Origin: an uncultured Treponema sp.
GTDB taxonomy: Bacteria > Spirochaetota > Spirochaetia > Treponematales > Treponemataceae
Assembly: GCA_937923945.1 (NCBI GenBank)
Contig: CALDWC010000030.1
Span: 1-25,832 of the forward strand
Length of the DNA: 25,832 nucleotides
Direction of reading: 5' to 3'
Part shown: positions 6,463 to 13,409 of the stretch, piece after piece
Layout: every line of letters starts with the position of its first letter
How positions within the stretch are numbered: the stretch's first letter is position 1
The notes under the pieces: generated by a model
What the model was told of the DNA's origin: nothing
The model's input: the letters and a program-made list of their open reading frames with translations, nothing else
The model's database searches: none
Translations under genes and position numbers: made by a program

Positions 6463-7584
6463 ATGAAAAAGAACTTCATAATACTTGTATGTTTTACTCT
6501 TTTGCTTGCTTTTTCGTGTAAAAATCAGGCACAGACAGTGCCGGAAGAAAAACCGACGCAAACAGAAACAGAAGAAACGGCTACCGGTTCAGTAAACTCC
6601 GGCGATGCGGCAACGGCAGATAAACCGGTGCCTGAAAAGACAAAACCGCAAACACCGAAGGCGAAACCGAAGGAAGCTCAGAAACCGCAGCCGCCGAAAG
6701 AAACGCCGAAACCGGCAGAACCGAAAATCGATCCGGCAAAAGCACCGGCGGAAGCCGAAGTGAAAAAAGCGGAAACGCTTTTGGCTGAATGCACGAAAGT
6801 CGGCGTTCCCAAAAATTTTCCGAATGAGTTTAATTCGGCAAAAGCGGATGTAACAGCGGCAAAAAATGCGGCAAACGCCAAAAACTATGCGCAGGCAAAA
6901 ACGTCGGCGGTTAAAGCGCAGACAAAACTGCAAACGCTTTTAAATCTGAATCGTTCGGTTGCAGTCAAATCGGAAATCACCGACAAGCAGTTTGAAGGCG
7001 CCGCTGCTCAGGAATACTCAAATGCGGAAATCGCGTATATTAAAGCGACGGAAAACTTCGACAAAAATGACGCTCAAGCATTGGACTATTCTAAAACGGC
7101 AGTGAAAAACTATGAAAGCGTTTTGAACAAAGGCTATGTTGCGTGGGTTAAAGGGGCGTTCGAAGCGGCGACAAAAGTGAAAGCACAGTGCGACGGCATT
7201 AAAGCGTCAAAAAGCGCCGCTGCCGAATATGCCGCGGCGGATAAATTTTATACGGCGGCAAAAGCTGCGGAACAGAAAAAAAATTACAATGACGCGTATG
7301 CCGGTTATGTCAGCGCGCAAGACGGGTTTGTCCGTATTTACGATAAGGTGAGCGTTTTGCGAGCCGAAGCTTTAAAAGCGATGCAAAAAGCGTCAGCACA
7401 ACAGCAAGTCAGTTCGGAACTTGCTGCGGAAGCCGATGCCGTTATTCCGCTCACGGAAGGCGATCCTAAAACGATTCAAGAAGCCGTTGATGCAATCAAT
7501 GCAACTGAAGCACCGGAAACACCCGAAGAAATAGAAACACCGGTTATTGAAAATGCACCGGTTGATACCGGTTCGGAAAATTAA
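6463..7584 (+). CDS. Lipoprotein with Ala/Lys-rich helical repeats
   Basis: The ATG at 6463 is preferred because GGGGGA lies just upstream and because it begins a typical lipoprotein signal (MKKNFIILVC...LAFSC, lipid-modified Cys19). The 373-aa protein then has a disordered Thr/Glu/Pro/Lys linker (about 20-105) and a long Ala/Lys-rich alpha-helical region. There, NYAQAK, DAQALDYSKTAVKNYES and NYNDAYAGYVSAQ look like degenerate TPR-type helices. The C-terminus (about 335-373) is acidic and Pro/Thr-rich. It is probably anchored in the inner or outer membrane facing the periplasm. It is in one operon with the LysM/TPR protein, whose ATG follows 12 bp after the stop; the pair may form a cell-envelope complex. 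Exact function is unknown. Confidence 0.8.
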   Translation: MKKNFIILVCFTLLLAFSCKNQAQTVPEEKPTQTETEETATGSVNSGDAATADKPVPEKTKPQTPKAKPKEAQKPQPPKETPKPAEPKIDPAKAPAEAEVKKAETLLAECTKVGVPKNFPNEFNSAKADVTAAKNAANAKNYAQAKTSAVKAQTKLQTLLNLNRSVAVKSEITDKQFEGAAAQEYSNAEIAYIKATENFDKNDAQALDYSKTAVKNYESVLNKGYVAWVKGAFEAATKVKAQCDGIKASKSAAAEYAAADKFYTAAKAAEQKKNYNDAYAGYVSAQDGFVRIYDKVSVLRAEALKAMQKASAQQQVSSELAAEADAVIPLTEGDPKTIQEAVDAINATEAPETPEEIETPVIENAPVDTGSEN

Positions 7585-7596
7585 GGAGTGTCAATT

Positions 7597-8307
7597 ATGA
7601 AAAAAATATTAGCAGTATGCTTACTTTTAACTGCGGTGTTCAGTTTTGCCGCTGAATTATCCTATGATAATAATCAATACCAACGGGAAAGCCGCCGATA
7701 CAGCGAATTGGCGCAACAAGCCTTTGATGAAGGCGATTATCAACGGTCAATCGAGTATTCAAAAAAGGCGGAAGAATTTGCCGCAAAATCCTATGAGTAC
7801 ATCCAGTTGATGTTAGCTCGCTCCGAAGCGGAAACTCAAATGAATCGCGCGCGAACTCGTTATAGCTGGGCAAAAGAAAACGGTGCGGAAAGAAAAAATC
7901 CGGAAGCATTCGCTCGTGCAACGGAAGCATTGAACGCCGGCGGTTTAGCGTTTGACAACGAGCAGTATGATGTTGCCGTGGTGTGCGCAAACCAAGTGCT
8001 TGATGCGTTGAGCGTGGTAAAAGGCGATGAATCACAGTTTCTCACTTTGCCGAGTCAGTACACCATTCGAACATTCCGCGGTGAAAAAGACTGTTTATGG
8101 AATATTGCAAAAAATCCTGCCGTTTACAACGACCCGTTCAAATGGACGATTTTGTACGAAGCGAATAAGAACAAACTTCCCGACCCGAATAATCCGAACT
8201 GGGTGGAACCGGGAATCGTGTTGGATATTCCGGCTATTGCAGGGGAAAACCGTTCCGGAATGTATGATCCAAAAGCGATTTACAAAAACTTGGACATAAA
8301 GCGTTAA
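7597..8307 (+). CDS. Secreted TPR-LysM domain protein
   Basis: The ATG at 7597 is chosen over the in-frame GTG at 7588 because the ribosome site AAGGAG (7583-7588) overlaps that GTG and sits 8 nt before the ATG. The 236-aa product has a Sec signal peptide (MKKILAVCLLLTAVFSFA, cleavage near Ala18). It is followed by TPR-like helices (YSELAQQAFDEGDYQRSIEYSKKAEEFA) and a C-terminal LysM domain at about 155-212. The LysM starts at YTIRTFRGEKDCLWNIAKNP and ends in WVEPGIVLDIP. LysM binds glycan, probably peptidoglycan. The stop codon is immediately followed by a family A repeat and may be part of it. Likely partner: the lipoprotein gene upstream. Confidence 0.85.
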   Translation: MKKILAVCLLLTAVFSFAAELSYDNNQYQRESRRYSELAQQAFDEGDYQRSIEYSKKAEEFAAKSYEYIQLMLARSEAETQMNRARTRYSWAKENGAERKNPEAFARATEALNAGGLAFDNEQYDVAVVCANQVLDALSVVKGDESQFLTLPSQYTIRTFRGEKDCLWNIAKNPAVYNDPFKWTILYEANKNKLPDPNNPNWVEPGIVLDIPAIAGENRSGMYDPKAIYKNLDIKR

Positions 8308-8421
8308 GGAGACACTGATTAATTCAATGCAGAAATTAAAGGTAGTCTTTCAAAAACTAAAAGTTTTTTAAAAGACTATCTTCAGTGCTATACCTTTAAA
8401 ATCCGTTGTTTTGCAAATGTT
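8305..8421. repeat. Family A palindromic repeat with a nested hairpin
   Basis: TAAGGAGACACTGATTAATTC (8305-8325) is the left arm and CAGTGCTATACCTTTAAAATC begins the right arm and tail (to about 8421). A different hairpin, TAGTCTTT-AAAAACT/AAGTTTTT-AAAGACTA (8343-8379), takes the place of the short loop seen in the copy at 11549. The first three bases are the stop codon of the LysM gene. Confidence 0.65.
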
Positions 8422-8526
8422 CAAAATACTATAAAAACGTTGGAGATCCTTTGCTTCGCAAAAAAACTTTGCTTTTACAAAGTTTGCCGGTAAACGGCGT
8501 CAAGCCTTTAATCAGCGTTTCTGTAG
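8422..8526. repeat. Degenerate family B repeat
   Basis: The right half TAAACGGCGTCAAGCCTTTA followed by ATCAGCGTTTC (8491-8521) matches the copy at 11661-11703. The left arm is not intact; the DNA to the left holds a small hairpin rich in TTTGC/GCAAA. No gene was seen in 8308-8595. Confidence 0.55.
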
Positions 8527-8542
8527 GTGGGTTTAAGTCTGT

Positions 8543-8583
8543 AAAAAAAAGCTACATAGGTGTTTCGCCTGTGTAGCTTTTTT
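8543..8583. terminator. Bidirectional rho-independent terminator
   Basis: Hairpin of about 11 bp (8551-8577; GCTACATAGG pairing with CCTGTGTAGC) flanked by eight A on the left and six T on the right. It lies between the convergent lysM (plus) and rpsU (minus) genes and can end both. Confidence 0.85.
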
Positions 8584-8595
8584 GATGTAAAAACT

Positions 8596-8799
8596 TTAAT
8601 AGTTTTTTACATTCTTGCGCGTCTTTTTCATCAATTTACGACGAAGCGCTTTTTGTTTTCGATTTTTGATGGTTGAAGGTTTTTCATAATATGCCCGTTT
8701 TTTCCATTCACGGATAATTCCTTCTTTTTCAACTTGTCGTTTAAAACGCTTTAACGCCCGTTCAAGATTTTCAGTTTCATCAACAGAAACATAAGCCAT
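8596..8799 (-). CDS. rpsU: 30S ribosomal protein S21
   Basis: A 67-aa very basic protein of the small ribosomal subunit, involved in early steps of translation initiation. The S21 pattern is clear: VDETENLERALKRFKRQVEKEG (starting near residue 6), REWKKRAYYEKPS, then a Lys/Arg-rich tail. Length is normal. GAGAGGTG lies 7 nt before the ATG, and a promoter is found at 8842-8870. Monocistronic, ended by the bidirectional terminator at 8543-8583. Confidence 0.97.
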   Translation of the reverse strand: MAYVSVDETENLERALKRFKRQVEKEGIIREWKKRAYYEKPSTIKNRKQKALRRKLMKKTRKNVKNY

Positions 8800-8841
8800 G
8801 TATACGCACCTCTCTTCGTGTCAGATGTGATCACGGAAAAC

Positions 8842-8870
8842 AATATAGCATTTCTTCAAAAAAAGATCAA
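8842..8870 (-). promoter_or_regulatory. Promoter of rpsU
   Basis: Minus strand TTGATC (8865-8870), 17-bp spacer, TATATT (8842-8847), predicted start near 8835, about 35 nt before the ATG. Confidence 0.65.
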
Positions 8871-8888
8871 GACGGTATGTTCGCCGTT

Positions 8889-9401
8889 TTATTTCAGAAG
8901 CACCCAAGTTGCGCCGTTTCCGCCGTTGGCGGCGGTTTCTTTTCCGCTTTTTCCGGCGTGCGGATTCCGCTCAATATAGTGCTGCACCAGCTTTTTCAGT
9001 ACCGGTTCTTCTTTTGAATGGTTGCCTTTTCCGTGGATAATTAAAACTTTTTTGTATGCCATCCGCACGCAGTCATCAAAAAAAATATCGAGGGCGGTTT
9101 CCGCCTGTTCGGCGGTCATTCCGTGTAAATCAATGCGTGCATCGATTTTTATTTTGTCGGGATTGAGGGGACGGGAAGTTTTATGGTCGGGCTTTTTCGC
9201 CGCATCTTTGTCGACAACGCCGTAGCGGAGCATCCATGCTTTTTGAATTTGATGTATTTCGGAATTTTTTTCTTTTTGCGGATCCTGCCGTTTTGATTTT
9301 TCCGTATTCAGTTTTTTTTCTCGAGCGATGCGTTTTTTACCGTACGGTTTTGCCGTTCCCGTTTCCCATTGATCTAAAATATCGCCGAAGTTTTTTGCCA
9401 T
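8889..9401 (-). CDS. Smr-domain protein
   Basis: The ATG at 9401 (170 aa, MAKNFGDILDQWE) is preferred over one 60 bp upstream because an extended -10 box (9408-9416) lies directly before it. The N-terminal half is basic and probably disordered. The C-terminal Smr domain (about residues 88-170) has IDLHGMTAEQAETAL, the LIIHGKGNHS loop (equivalent of the HGxG motif), and a conserved Gly-rich end (NGGNGATWVLLK). Small Smr proteins are putative nucleases acting on nucleic-acid structures. Ends 18 bp downstream of the rpsU -35 box on the same strand. No Shine-Dalgarno sequence is present, fitting a leaderless mRNA. Confidence 0.85.
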   Translation of the reverse strand: MAKNFGDILDQWETGTAKPYGKKRIAREKKLNTEKSKRQDPQKEKNSEIHQIQKAWMLRYGVVDKDAAKKPDHKTSRPLNPDKIKIDARIDLHGMTAEQAETALDIFFDDCVRMAYKKVLIIHGKGNHSKEEPVLKKLVQHYIERNPHAGKSGKETAANGGNGATWVLLK

Positions 9402-9407
9402 AAGCGA

Positions 9408-9416
9408 AGTATACCA
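9408..9416 (-). promoter_or_regulatory. Extended -10 promoter of the smr gene (leaderless)
   Basis: TGG-TATACT on the minus strand (9408-9416) with a poor -35 (TTTCAA, 9431-9436). The seventh base after the hexamer is the A of the ATG at 9401, so the mRNA is predicted to start at the start codon. Confidence 0.5.
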
Positions 9417-9454
9417 TATTTTAATAATTTTTGAAATAATTAAAATTTTTTCTG

Positions 9455-9483
9455 TTGACAATTTTATGGTATTGGGATAAAGT
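9455..9483 (+). promoter_or_regulatory. Promoter of the chemoreceptor gene
   Basis: TTGACA (9455-9460), 17-bp spacer and TAAAGT (9478-9483); start near 9490. The -35 is perfect and the -10 matches four of six. Confidence 0.5.
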
Positions 9484-9489
9484 ACAAGG

Positions 9490-9612
9490 CGTTTCTAAAA
9501 ACTTATCATTTAAAAAAGTTTTTAGAAATTGGGCGGTTTAAAACATCTCATTTTAAAATATGCCGCTCAATGCCCTTTTGAATCTTGAGGTTGTTTTTTT
9601 TGGAGGATTTTT
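9490..9612 (+). promoter_or_regulatory. Hairpin-rich leader of the chemoreceptor gene
   Basis: The leader of ~120 nt holds a perfect 13-bp hairpin (TTTCTAAAAACTT 9492-9504 with 9516-9528). A second fold follows, in which GCGG-TTTAAAA (9533-9543) faces TTTTAAA (9551-9557) and CCGC (9563-9566). GGGC (9531) and GCCC followed by TTTT (9572-9579) is an alternative pairing. The first hairpin resembles the TCTAAAAA hairpins nested in the repeat at 1-249. The ribosome site TGGAGG precedes the ATG by 6 nt. Confidence 0.4.
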
Positions 9613-11481
9613 ATGAAAATGAGTATTAAAAGAGCTAGTCGTTTTTTAGTGTCGTTATCCGTTATAACGCTGACGGGAACATTTCCAATGTTTATTTTGC
9701 TTTCAAAACAAAAAGACAAGCTTTTGAACACGATGGATGAATTCGAATATTTGCGAACCGCTGTTGATGAATTGTGGGATGTTTCTCTTTTGCTTACCAA
9801 TTATTCCCGCCTTTATGTTGCTTCAGGCGATATTACGTATTATGAATCGTATAATAAATTACTTGCATGGCGAAACGGTGAGGCGGCGCGTCCGGCGGAT
9901 GAGGTATCTTTTGCGCAGGGTGAAAAAATTTCTGAGCTGGATATTTTTAAAGCGAGCGGGGCGACTGAAGATGAGGTTGCATTGTATGAACAGAGTATAG
10001 CGTTATCCGAAAATCTGGCAAAATTGGAAACACAGGCGATGGAATCAAAGCGTACCAATCGTTTTGTTCCCGGTCTCGCGACGATCCGAGAAGGAGAGCC
10101 GATTGATGCCTTTGCTATACGTATTTTGTTTGACGGCTTTTATCAAGGGAATGTAAAGAAAATCCAAGAACCGCTTAACATATTATATGAGCGTTTTGAG
10201 ACTCGTTCCGAGAAGGTAATACAGCGTGAAAAACTGAGCTATAATATTTTAGGAGCCGTCACCTTTATCTGCCTTATTTGTGTGGCAGCGGTGGTTATTA
10301 TTACTCTTTCTTTTGTTTCACGAAAGTTTCTCAAACCGGTGTTGGGTTCCGCTCACATATTTGATTCACTGGGTGAAGGCGACTTGACGGTTACGATGAA
10401 AGTAAAAGATAAAAATGAAATGAGTAAAATTGCGCAAGGATTGAATACCGGAATCGGTAATTTGCGAAATTTAATCGTCATTATTAAAAAGAACTCCGCA
10501 TTTTTGGATAAAGTCAGTGTGGATCTTGCAACAAATATTAACGCCATGGCGGCTTCGATTCGGCAGATAAACATCGGAATTGATGAAACAAAAAATGACG
10601 TGCAAACGCAATCATCAGGAGTTACCGAAACGGCAAGTACGATTGAGGAAATGATTCGTACTATTAGCAGTTTGAGTGATAATATTCAGCAGCAAAGTGC
10701 AAATATTGTTGAAGCGTCGTCATCGGTGGAACAGATGATTGCGAATATCAACCAAATTACGCATACGCTTGAAAACAACAATGAACTGATGAAAAATTTA
10801 AACGAACAAACGACTATCGGAAAAAACGGTATGAATAAAGCAAACGCGGTGATTACGAAGATAGCCGAACGCACGGATTCTCTTTTGGAAGCAAGCTCGG
10901 TTATTCAAAATATTGCAGGACAGACAAACCTCCTCGCGATGAACGCTGCGATTGAAGCGGCTCACGCCGGCGATAGCGGAAAAGGCTTTGCCGTTGTTGC
11001 CGATGAAATTAGAAAACTCGCCGAAGAGTCGAACATGCAAGGGCGGGAAATTTCCAAAGCTTTGAAAGAAACAACAGGTATTATCAAAGAGTTGGTTGCC
11101 GCCGGCGGTGAAGCGGAACATGCGTTTGGACAAACGGTTGAGCTTGCCGAAAAAATTGCCAGACAGGAAAACAGTATTACGCTTTCAATGCAGGAGCAGG
11201 CGAACGGAAGTAAAGAAGTGTTACAGGCGATGCGTGAAATAAACGAATCAACACAGCAAGTGGATGCCGGCTCGAAAGAAATGCTTTTAGGAAGCGAAGG
11301 TGTTGCGAAAGAGATGAAGCAGTTAAGTGAGATAACCGTCAACATTAATAACCGTATGATTGAAGTTGCCGGTGGTGCTACGCAAATTAATGCGGCTCTG
11401 GTACAAGTCGACAAATTGACCGATCAGAACAAAAACATGATTCAGCATCTTAATAAAGAAGTTTCGAAGTTTACGGTGTAA
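9613..11481 (+). CDS. Methyl-accepting chemotaxis protein
   Basis: A 622-aa inner-membrane chemoreceptor. Transmembrane helix 1 is at about 11-31, followed by a periplasmic sensor domain (32-209, mostly helical, ligand not recognisable). Helix 2 is at about 211-235, a HAMP domain at about 236-290, and a long cytoplasmic coiled-coil signalling domain comes next. The conserved hairpin tip is clear (NIAGQTNLLAMNAAIEAAHA, then GKGFAVVADEIRKLAEES, ~433-473) and contacts CheA/CheW. No C-terminal CheR-binding pentapeptide is seen. The sensor domain has the helical character of four-helix-bundle sensors, but similarity to a named type is not visible by eye. ATG with TGGAGG 6 nt upstream; monocistronic. 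A weak hairpin terminator lies at 11495-11534. Confidence 0.95.
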   Translation: MKMSIKRASRFLVSLSVITLTGTFPMFILLSKQKDKLLNTMDEFEYLRTAVDELWDVSLLLTNYSRLYVASGDITYYESYNKLLAWRNGEAARPADEVSFAQGEKISELDIFKASGATEDEVALYEQSIALSENLAKLETQAMESKRTNRFVPGLATIREGEPIDAFAIRILFDGFYQGNVKKIQEPLNILYERFETRSEKVIQREKLSYNILGAVTFICLICVAAVVIITLSFVSRKFLKPVLGSAHIFDSLGEGDLTVTMKVKDKNEMSKIAQGLNTGIGNLRNLIVIIKKNSAFLDKVSVDLATNINAMAASIRQINIGIDETKNDVQTQSSGVTETASTIEEMIRTISSLSDNIQQQSANIVEASSSVEQMIANINQITHTLENNNELMKNLNEQTTIGKNGMNKANAVITKIAERTDSLLEASSVIQNIAGQTNLLAMNAAIEAAHAGDSGKGFAVVADEIRKLAEESNMQGREISKALKETTGIIKELVAAGGEAEHAFGQTVELAEKIARQENSITLSMQEQANGSKEVLQAMREINESTQQVDAGSKEMLLGSEGVAKEMKQLSEITVNINNRMIEVAGGATQINAALVQVDKLTDQNKNMIQHLNKEVSKFTV

Positions 11482-11494
11482 TGGTATCGCGTAA

Positions 11495-11534
11495 AAAACC
11501 GCAATAAGTGTTTTGTACCTCAATATGCGGTTTT
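11495..11534 (+). terminator. Possible terminator after the chemoreceptor gene
   Basis: AAAACCGCA (11495-11503) and TGCGGTTTT (11526-11534) form a 9-bp stem with a 22-nt loop. The U run is inside the stem, so the call is moderate. Confidence 0.4.
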
Positions 11535-11548
11535 CGAATTAAATATGT

Positions 11549-11621
11549 AAGGAGGCACTGATTAATTCAATCGAGAATTAATCAGTGCTCACCTTTAAAA
11601 TCTATTGTTTCGTAAATGTTC
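11549..11621. repeat. Family A palindromic repeat, minimal copy
   Basis: The simplest copy: perfect 14-bp arms GCACTGATTAATTC (11555-11568) and GAATTAATCAGTGC (11575-11588) with a 6-bp loop. It is flanked by GGAGG on the left and by the tail CACCTTTAAAATCTATTG...AAATGTTC (to 11621) on the right. The same tail occurs at 1-50 (inverted) and 8392-8421. Confidence 0.75.
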
Positions 11622-11635
11622 AGAATCTACCTTAT

Positions 11636-11703
11636 TATACTGAACATTGAGAAAGAATAAGGAAACGCTGTTAAACGGCGTCAAGCCTTTAATCAGCGTT
11701 TCC
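11636..11703. repeat. Family B palindromic repeat with a leading tail
   Basis: GGAAACGCTG (from 11661) and CAGCGTTTCC (to 11703) are inverted arms around TTAAACGGCGTCAAGCC. The preceding TATACTGAACATTGAGAAA segment (from 11636) recurs with the copy at 25663-25728. The element sits directly before the pyrF promoter. Confidence 0.7.
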
Positions 11704-11720
11704 GTAAGGACTTTTTAATC

Positions 11721-11748
11721 TTGTAAAAAAACGAAAAGGCAATATAAT
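11721..11748 (+). promoter_or_regulatory. Promoter of pyrF (near-leaderless)
   Basis: TTGTAA (11721-11726), 16-bp spacer, perfect TATAAT (11743-11748). The predicted start is 11755, only 2 nt before the ATG. Confidence 0.6.
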
Positions 11749-11756
11749 AAAACTAC

Positions 11757-12617
11757 ATGAACTACAGTGAACTTTTACAAAGTGCTGCGAAAGCATGCGG
11801 AAACTGTGCTTGCGTTGGGCTTGACATTGTGCCGGAGCTTTTACCGGACGGCATAAGCATTGATGAATTTCTGGACACATTTTTACGTGAGATAAAGCAG
11901 CGCGGACTTATCCCTGCCGCTTTTAAACCGAATATTGCATATTTTGCAAGCATGAACAAAGCGTTTGAGGGAAACTTTGCCGGATACCAAAGTTTAGCTC
12001 ATGCGATGCAATTGATTCGTACGGAATTTCCCGGTGTACCGATTATTTTAGATGCCAAACGGGGAGACATTGCAACGAGCAGTTTAAAATATGCTGAAGA
12101 AGTTTTTAAAAGCTGGAAAGCGGATGCAACGACCGTGAGTCCCTACATGGGACACGATTCGGTTTTACCGTTCCGCAAAGGTTTTGAGCAAAAAGGCGTG
12201 TACGTGTTAAATCGCACAAGTAATGCGGGTGCAAAAGACGTGCAAAACCTCCCGCTCAGCACCGATGAATGTATCTACGAAAAAGTTGCCGAGCAAATTA
12301 TCGGATACGCGCGCGAATATCCGGGAACCGGTGCGGTAGTCGGCGCTACCGGTTTAGAAGAACTCAATCGGCTTGCACGAATCTACGCAGCGGCAGGCTG
12401 TGTTCCGCTTTTAATTCCGGGGGTCGGCTCACAGGGCGGCAGTGCCGGAGATGTGATTGCAGCTTTGCAGCAAGCCGGTTACGAGGTAAGCTTGGTCCGT
12501 ATTAACAGTTCGAGCGGTCTCACATTCCCTTGGAAAAAAGAAAAAATCGCCCCGTCGAATTGGCTTGAAGTTTGCATGAGTGCGGTAAAAAAGTTTTTAA
12601 ACGAAACCAAAATATAA
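11757..12617 (+). CDS. pyrF: Orotidine 5'-phosphate decarboxylase, type 2
   Basis: Last step of UMP synthesis: OMP to UMP plus CO2. The 286-aa length and motif layout fit the larger type 2 PyrF subfamily. Seen: VGLDIVPE near the N-terminus, FKPNIAYF (Lys57), the catalytic ILDAKRGDI (Asp99, Lys101, Asp104), SPYMGHDSVLPF, and the phosphate-binding LIPGVGSQGG. No ribosome site lies close to the ATG; AAAAGG is 17 nt away and upstream of the predicted transcript start. The mRNA is therefore probably leaderless. No other pyrimidine gene is adjacent. A separate promoter serves the next gene. Confidence 0.95.
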   Translation: MNYSELLQSAAKACGNCACVGLDIVPELLPDGISIDEFLDTFLREIKQRGLIPAAFKPNIAYFASMNKAFEGNFAGYQSLAHAMQLIRTEFPGVPIILDAKRGDIATSSLKYAEEVFKSWKADATTVSPYMGHDSVLPFRKGFEQKGVYVLNRTSNAGAKDVQNLPLSTDECIYEKVAEQIIGYAREYPGTGAVVGATGLEELNRLARIYAAAGCVPLLIPGVGSQGGSAGDVIAALQQAGYEVSLVRINSSSGLTFPWKKEKIAPSNWLEVCMSAVKKFLNETKI

Positions 12618-12655
12618 CCGAAACATCGCAGCGGCGCAAGTATAAAATTAGTAGC

Positions 12656-12684
12656 TTGATTTTTATAAAAATTTTCAGTAGAAT
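12656..12684 (+). promoter_or_regulatory. Promoter of the 12691 gene (leaderless)
   Basis: TTGATT (12656-12661), 17-bp spacer, TAGAAT (12679-12684). The seventh base after the -10 box is 12691, the A of the ATG. Confidence 0.6.
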
Positions 12685-12690
12685 AAAAAA

Positions 12691-13182
12691 ATGGTTGTTT
12701 CAGATCAATTTATTTCAGAAAAGATATTACAAATCAGTAAGCACTATACACAAAATATTGCAACAAGATTTTTACGCCCGATTTTTGTCGGTATTTTTTC
12801 CGATGTAAACTTAATGCACAACATTTCCGACCTGACGGAGCACACGCGGGATTTTATTCTCCAGGGACAAAGTTTGTATGATCTGTACAATCAAATTTTT
12901 TCAATGGCGAATTTTATCTTTTTGGTACGGCGTGATATTTTGCCGAATTTACATAATCTTTCGGCGGCAAACACGCAAAATGCCGGAGAGGATAAAGTGT
13001 ACCGCATTATGGCATTCAGCAGTTTACCGATTAATATCAATATTCTTGCCGACCAACTCTGTGATTTATTTGAAACAACGGTTCAATTTGATAAAGCTCA
13101 CTCATACCGCAATAAGACCGTGCTCAGTCAATTCCCGCAAGCCGCTACTTTTTATTACTTGATTGGAAAAGAAAAAAAATAA
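12691..13182 (+). CDS. Conserved-looking protein of unknown function
   Basis: I do not recognise this 163-aa protein. It has no signal peptide, no clear transmembrane helix and no known catalytic motif. Composition is mixed, with hydrophobic helical stretches (HNISDLTEHTRDFILQGQ, MANFIFLVRRDILPNLHNL) and a basic C-terminus ending KEKK, suggesting a soluble cytoplasmic alpha-helical protein. Support for being real: a full-length open frame with ordinary codon use, its own promoter exactly at the start codon, and placement between two genes on the same strand. No ribosome site is present, in keeping with a leaderless mRNA. A repeat follows it. Confidence 0.75.
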   Translation: MVVSDQFISEKILQISKHYTQNIATRFLRPIFVGIFSDVNLMHNISDLTEHTRDFILQGQSLYDLYNQIFSMANFIFLVRRDILPNLHNLSAANTQNAGEDKVYRIMAFSSLPININILADQLCDLFETTVQFDKAHSYRNKTVLSQFPQAATFYYLIGKEKK

Positions 13183-13264
13183 TGCGGCGTATCGAGTTTT
13201 GATGCAGCGTATCAGCGGATACAATGCTTGGAAAAGTTTGTTTTACAGTGTTTTCGCGCTTTCA

Positions 13265-13348
13265 GGAAACGCTGACTAAAGGCTTGACGCCGTGTATCAG
13301 CGTTTAGAGATGCCTTCAATTCTCAATTAAATTAATCAGTGGCTCCTT
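13265..13348. repeat. Family B repeat joined to a family A half copy
   Basis: GGAAACGCTG (13265-13274) and CAGCGTTT (13298-13305) enclose an inverted-orientation family B core (GGCTTGACGCCG). It runs directly into AGAGATGCCTTCAATTCTC (13306-13324) and AATTAATCAGTGGCTCCTT (to 13348), which matches 182-228 almost base for base. It lies in the 227-bp gap before the cysteine desulfurase gene; the rest of that gap has no other feature except the promoter. Confidence 0.65.
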
Positions 13349-13374
13349 CAGCAGATAAAGCATAAAAATTTTAC

Positions 13375-13403
13375 TTGAAAAAAAGCTGCGGCGTGATTAT
13401 ACT
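13375..13403 (+). promoter_or_regulatory. Promoter of the cysteine desulfurase gene (leaderless)
   Basis: TTGAAA (13375-13380), 17-bp spacer, TATACT (13398-13403). The predicted start at 13410 is the A of the ATG. A nearby ATG at 13405 is in another frame. Confidence 0.6.
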
Positions 13404-13409
13404 TATGGT

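Noticed and set aside
6589..6933. Arg/Phe/Cys-rich minus-strand ORF opposite the lipoprotein gene
   Set aside because: A shadow of the Ala/Lys/Glu/Pro-rich plus-strand gene; composition is unnatural and it has no ribosome site.
9432..9461. Upstream start of the smr gene adding 20 residues
   Set aside because: It would include the extended -10 box and has no ribosome site; MAKNFGD at 9401 fits better.
13265..13348. Terminal inverted repeats of an insertion sequence
   Set aside because: No transposase frame lies between any repeat copies; these are short non-coding palindromes.
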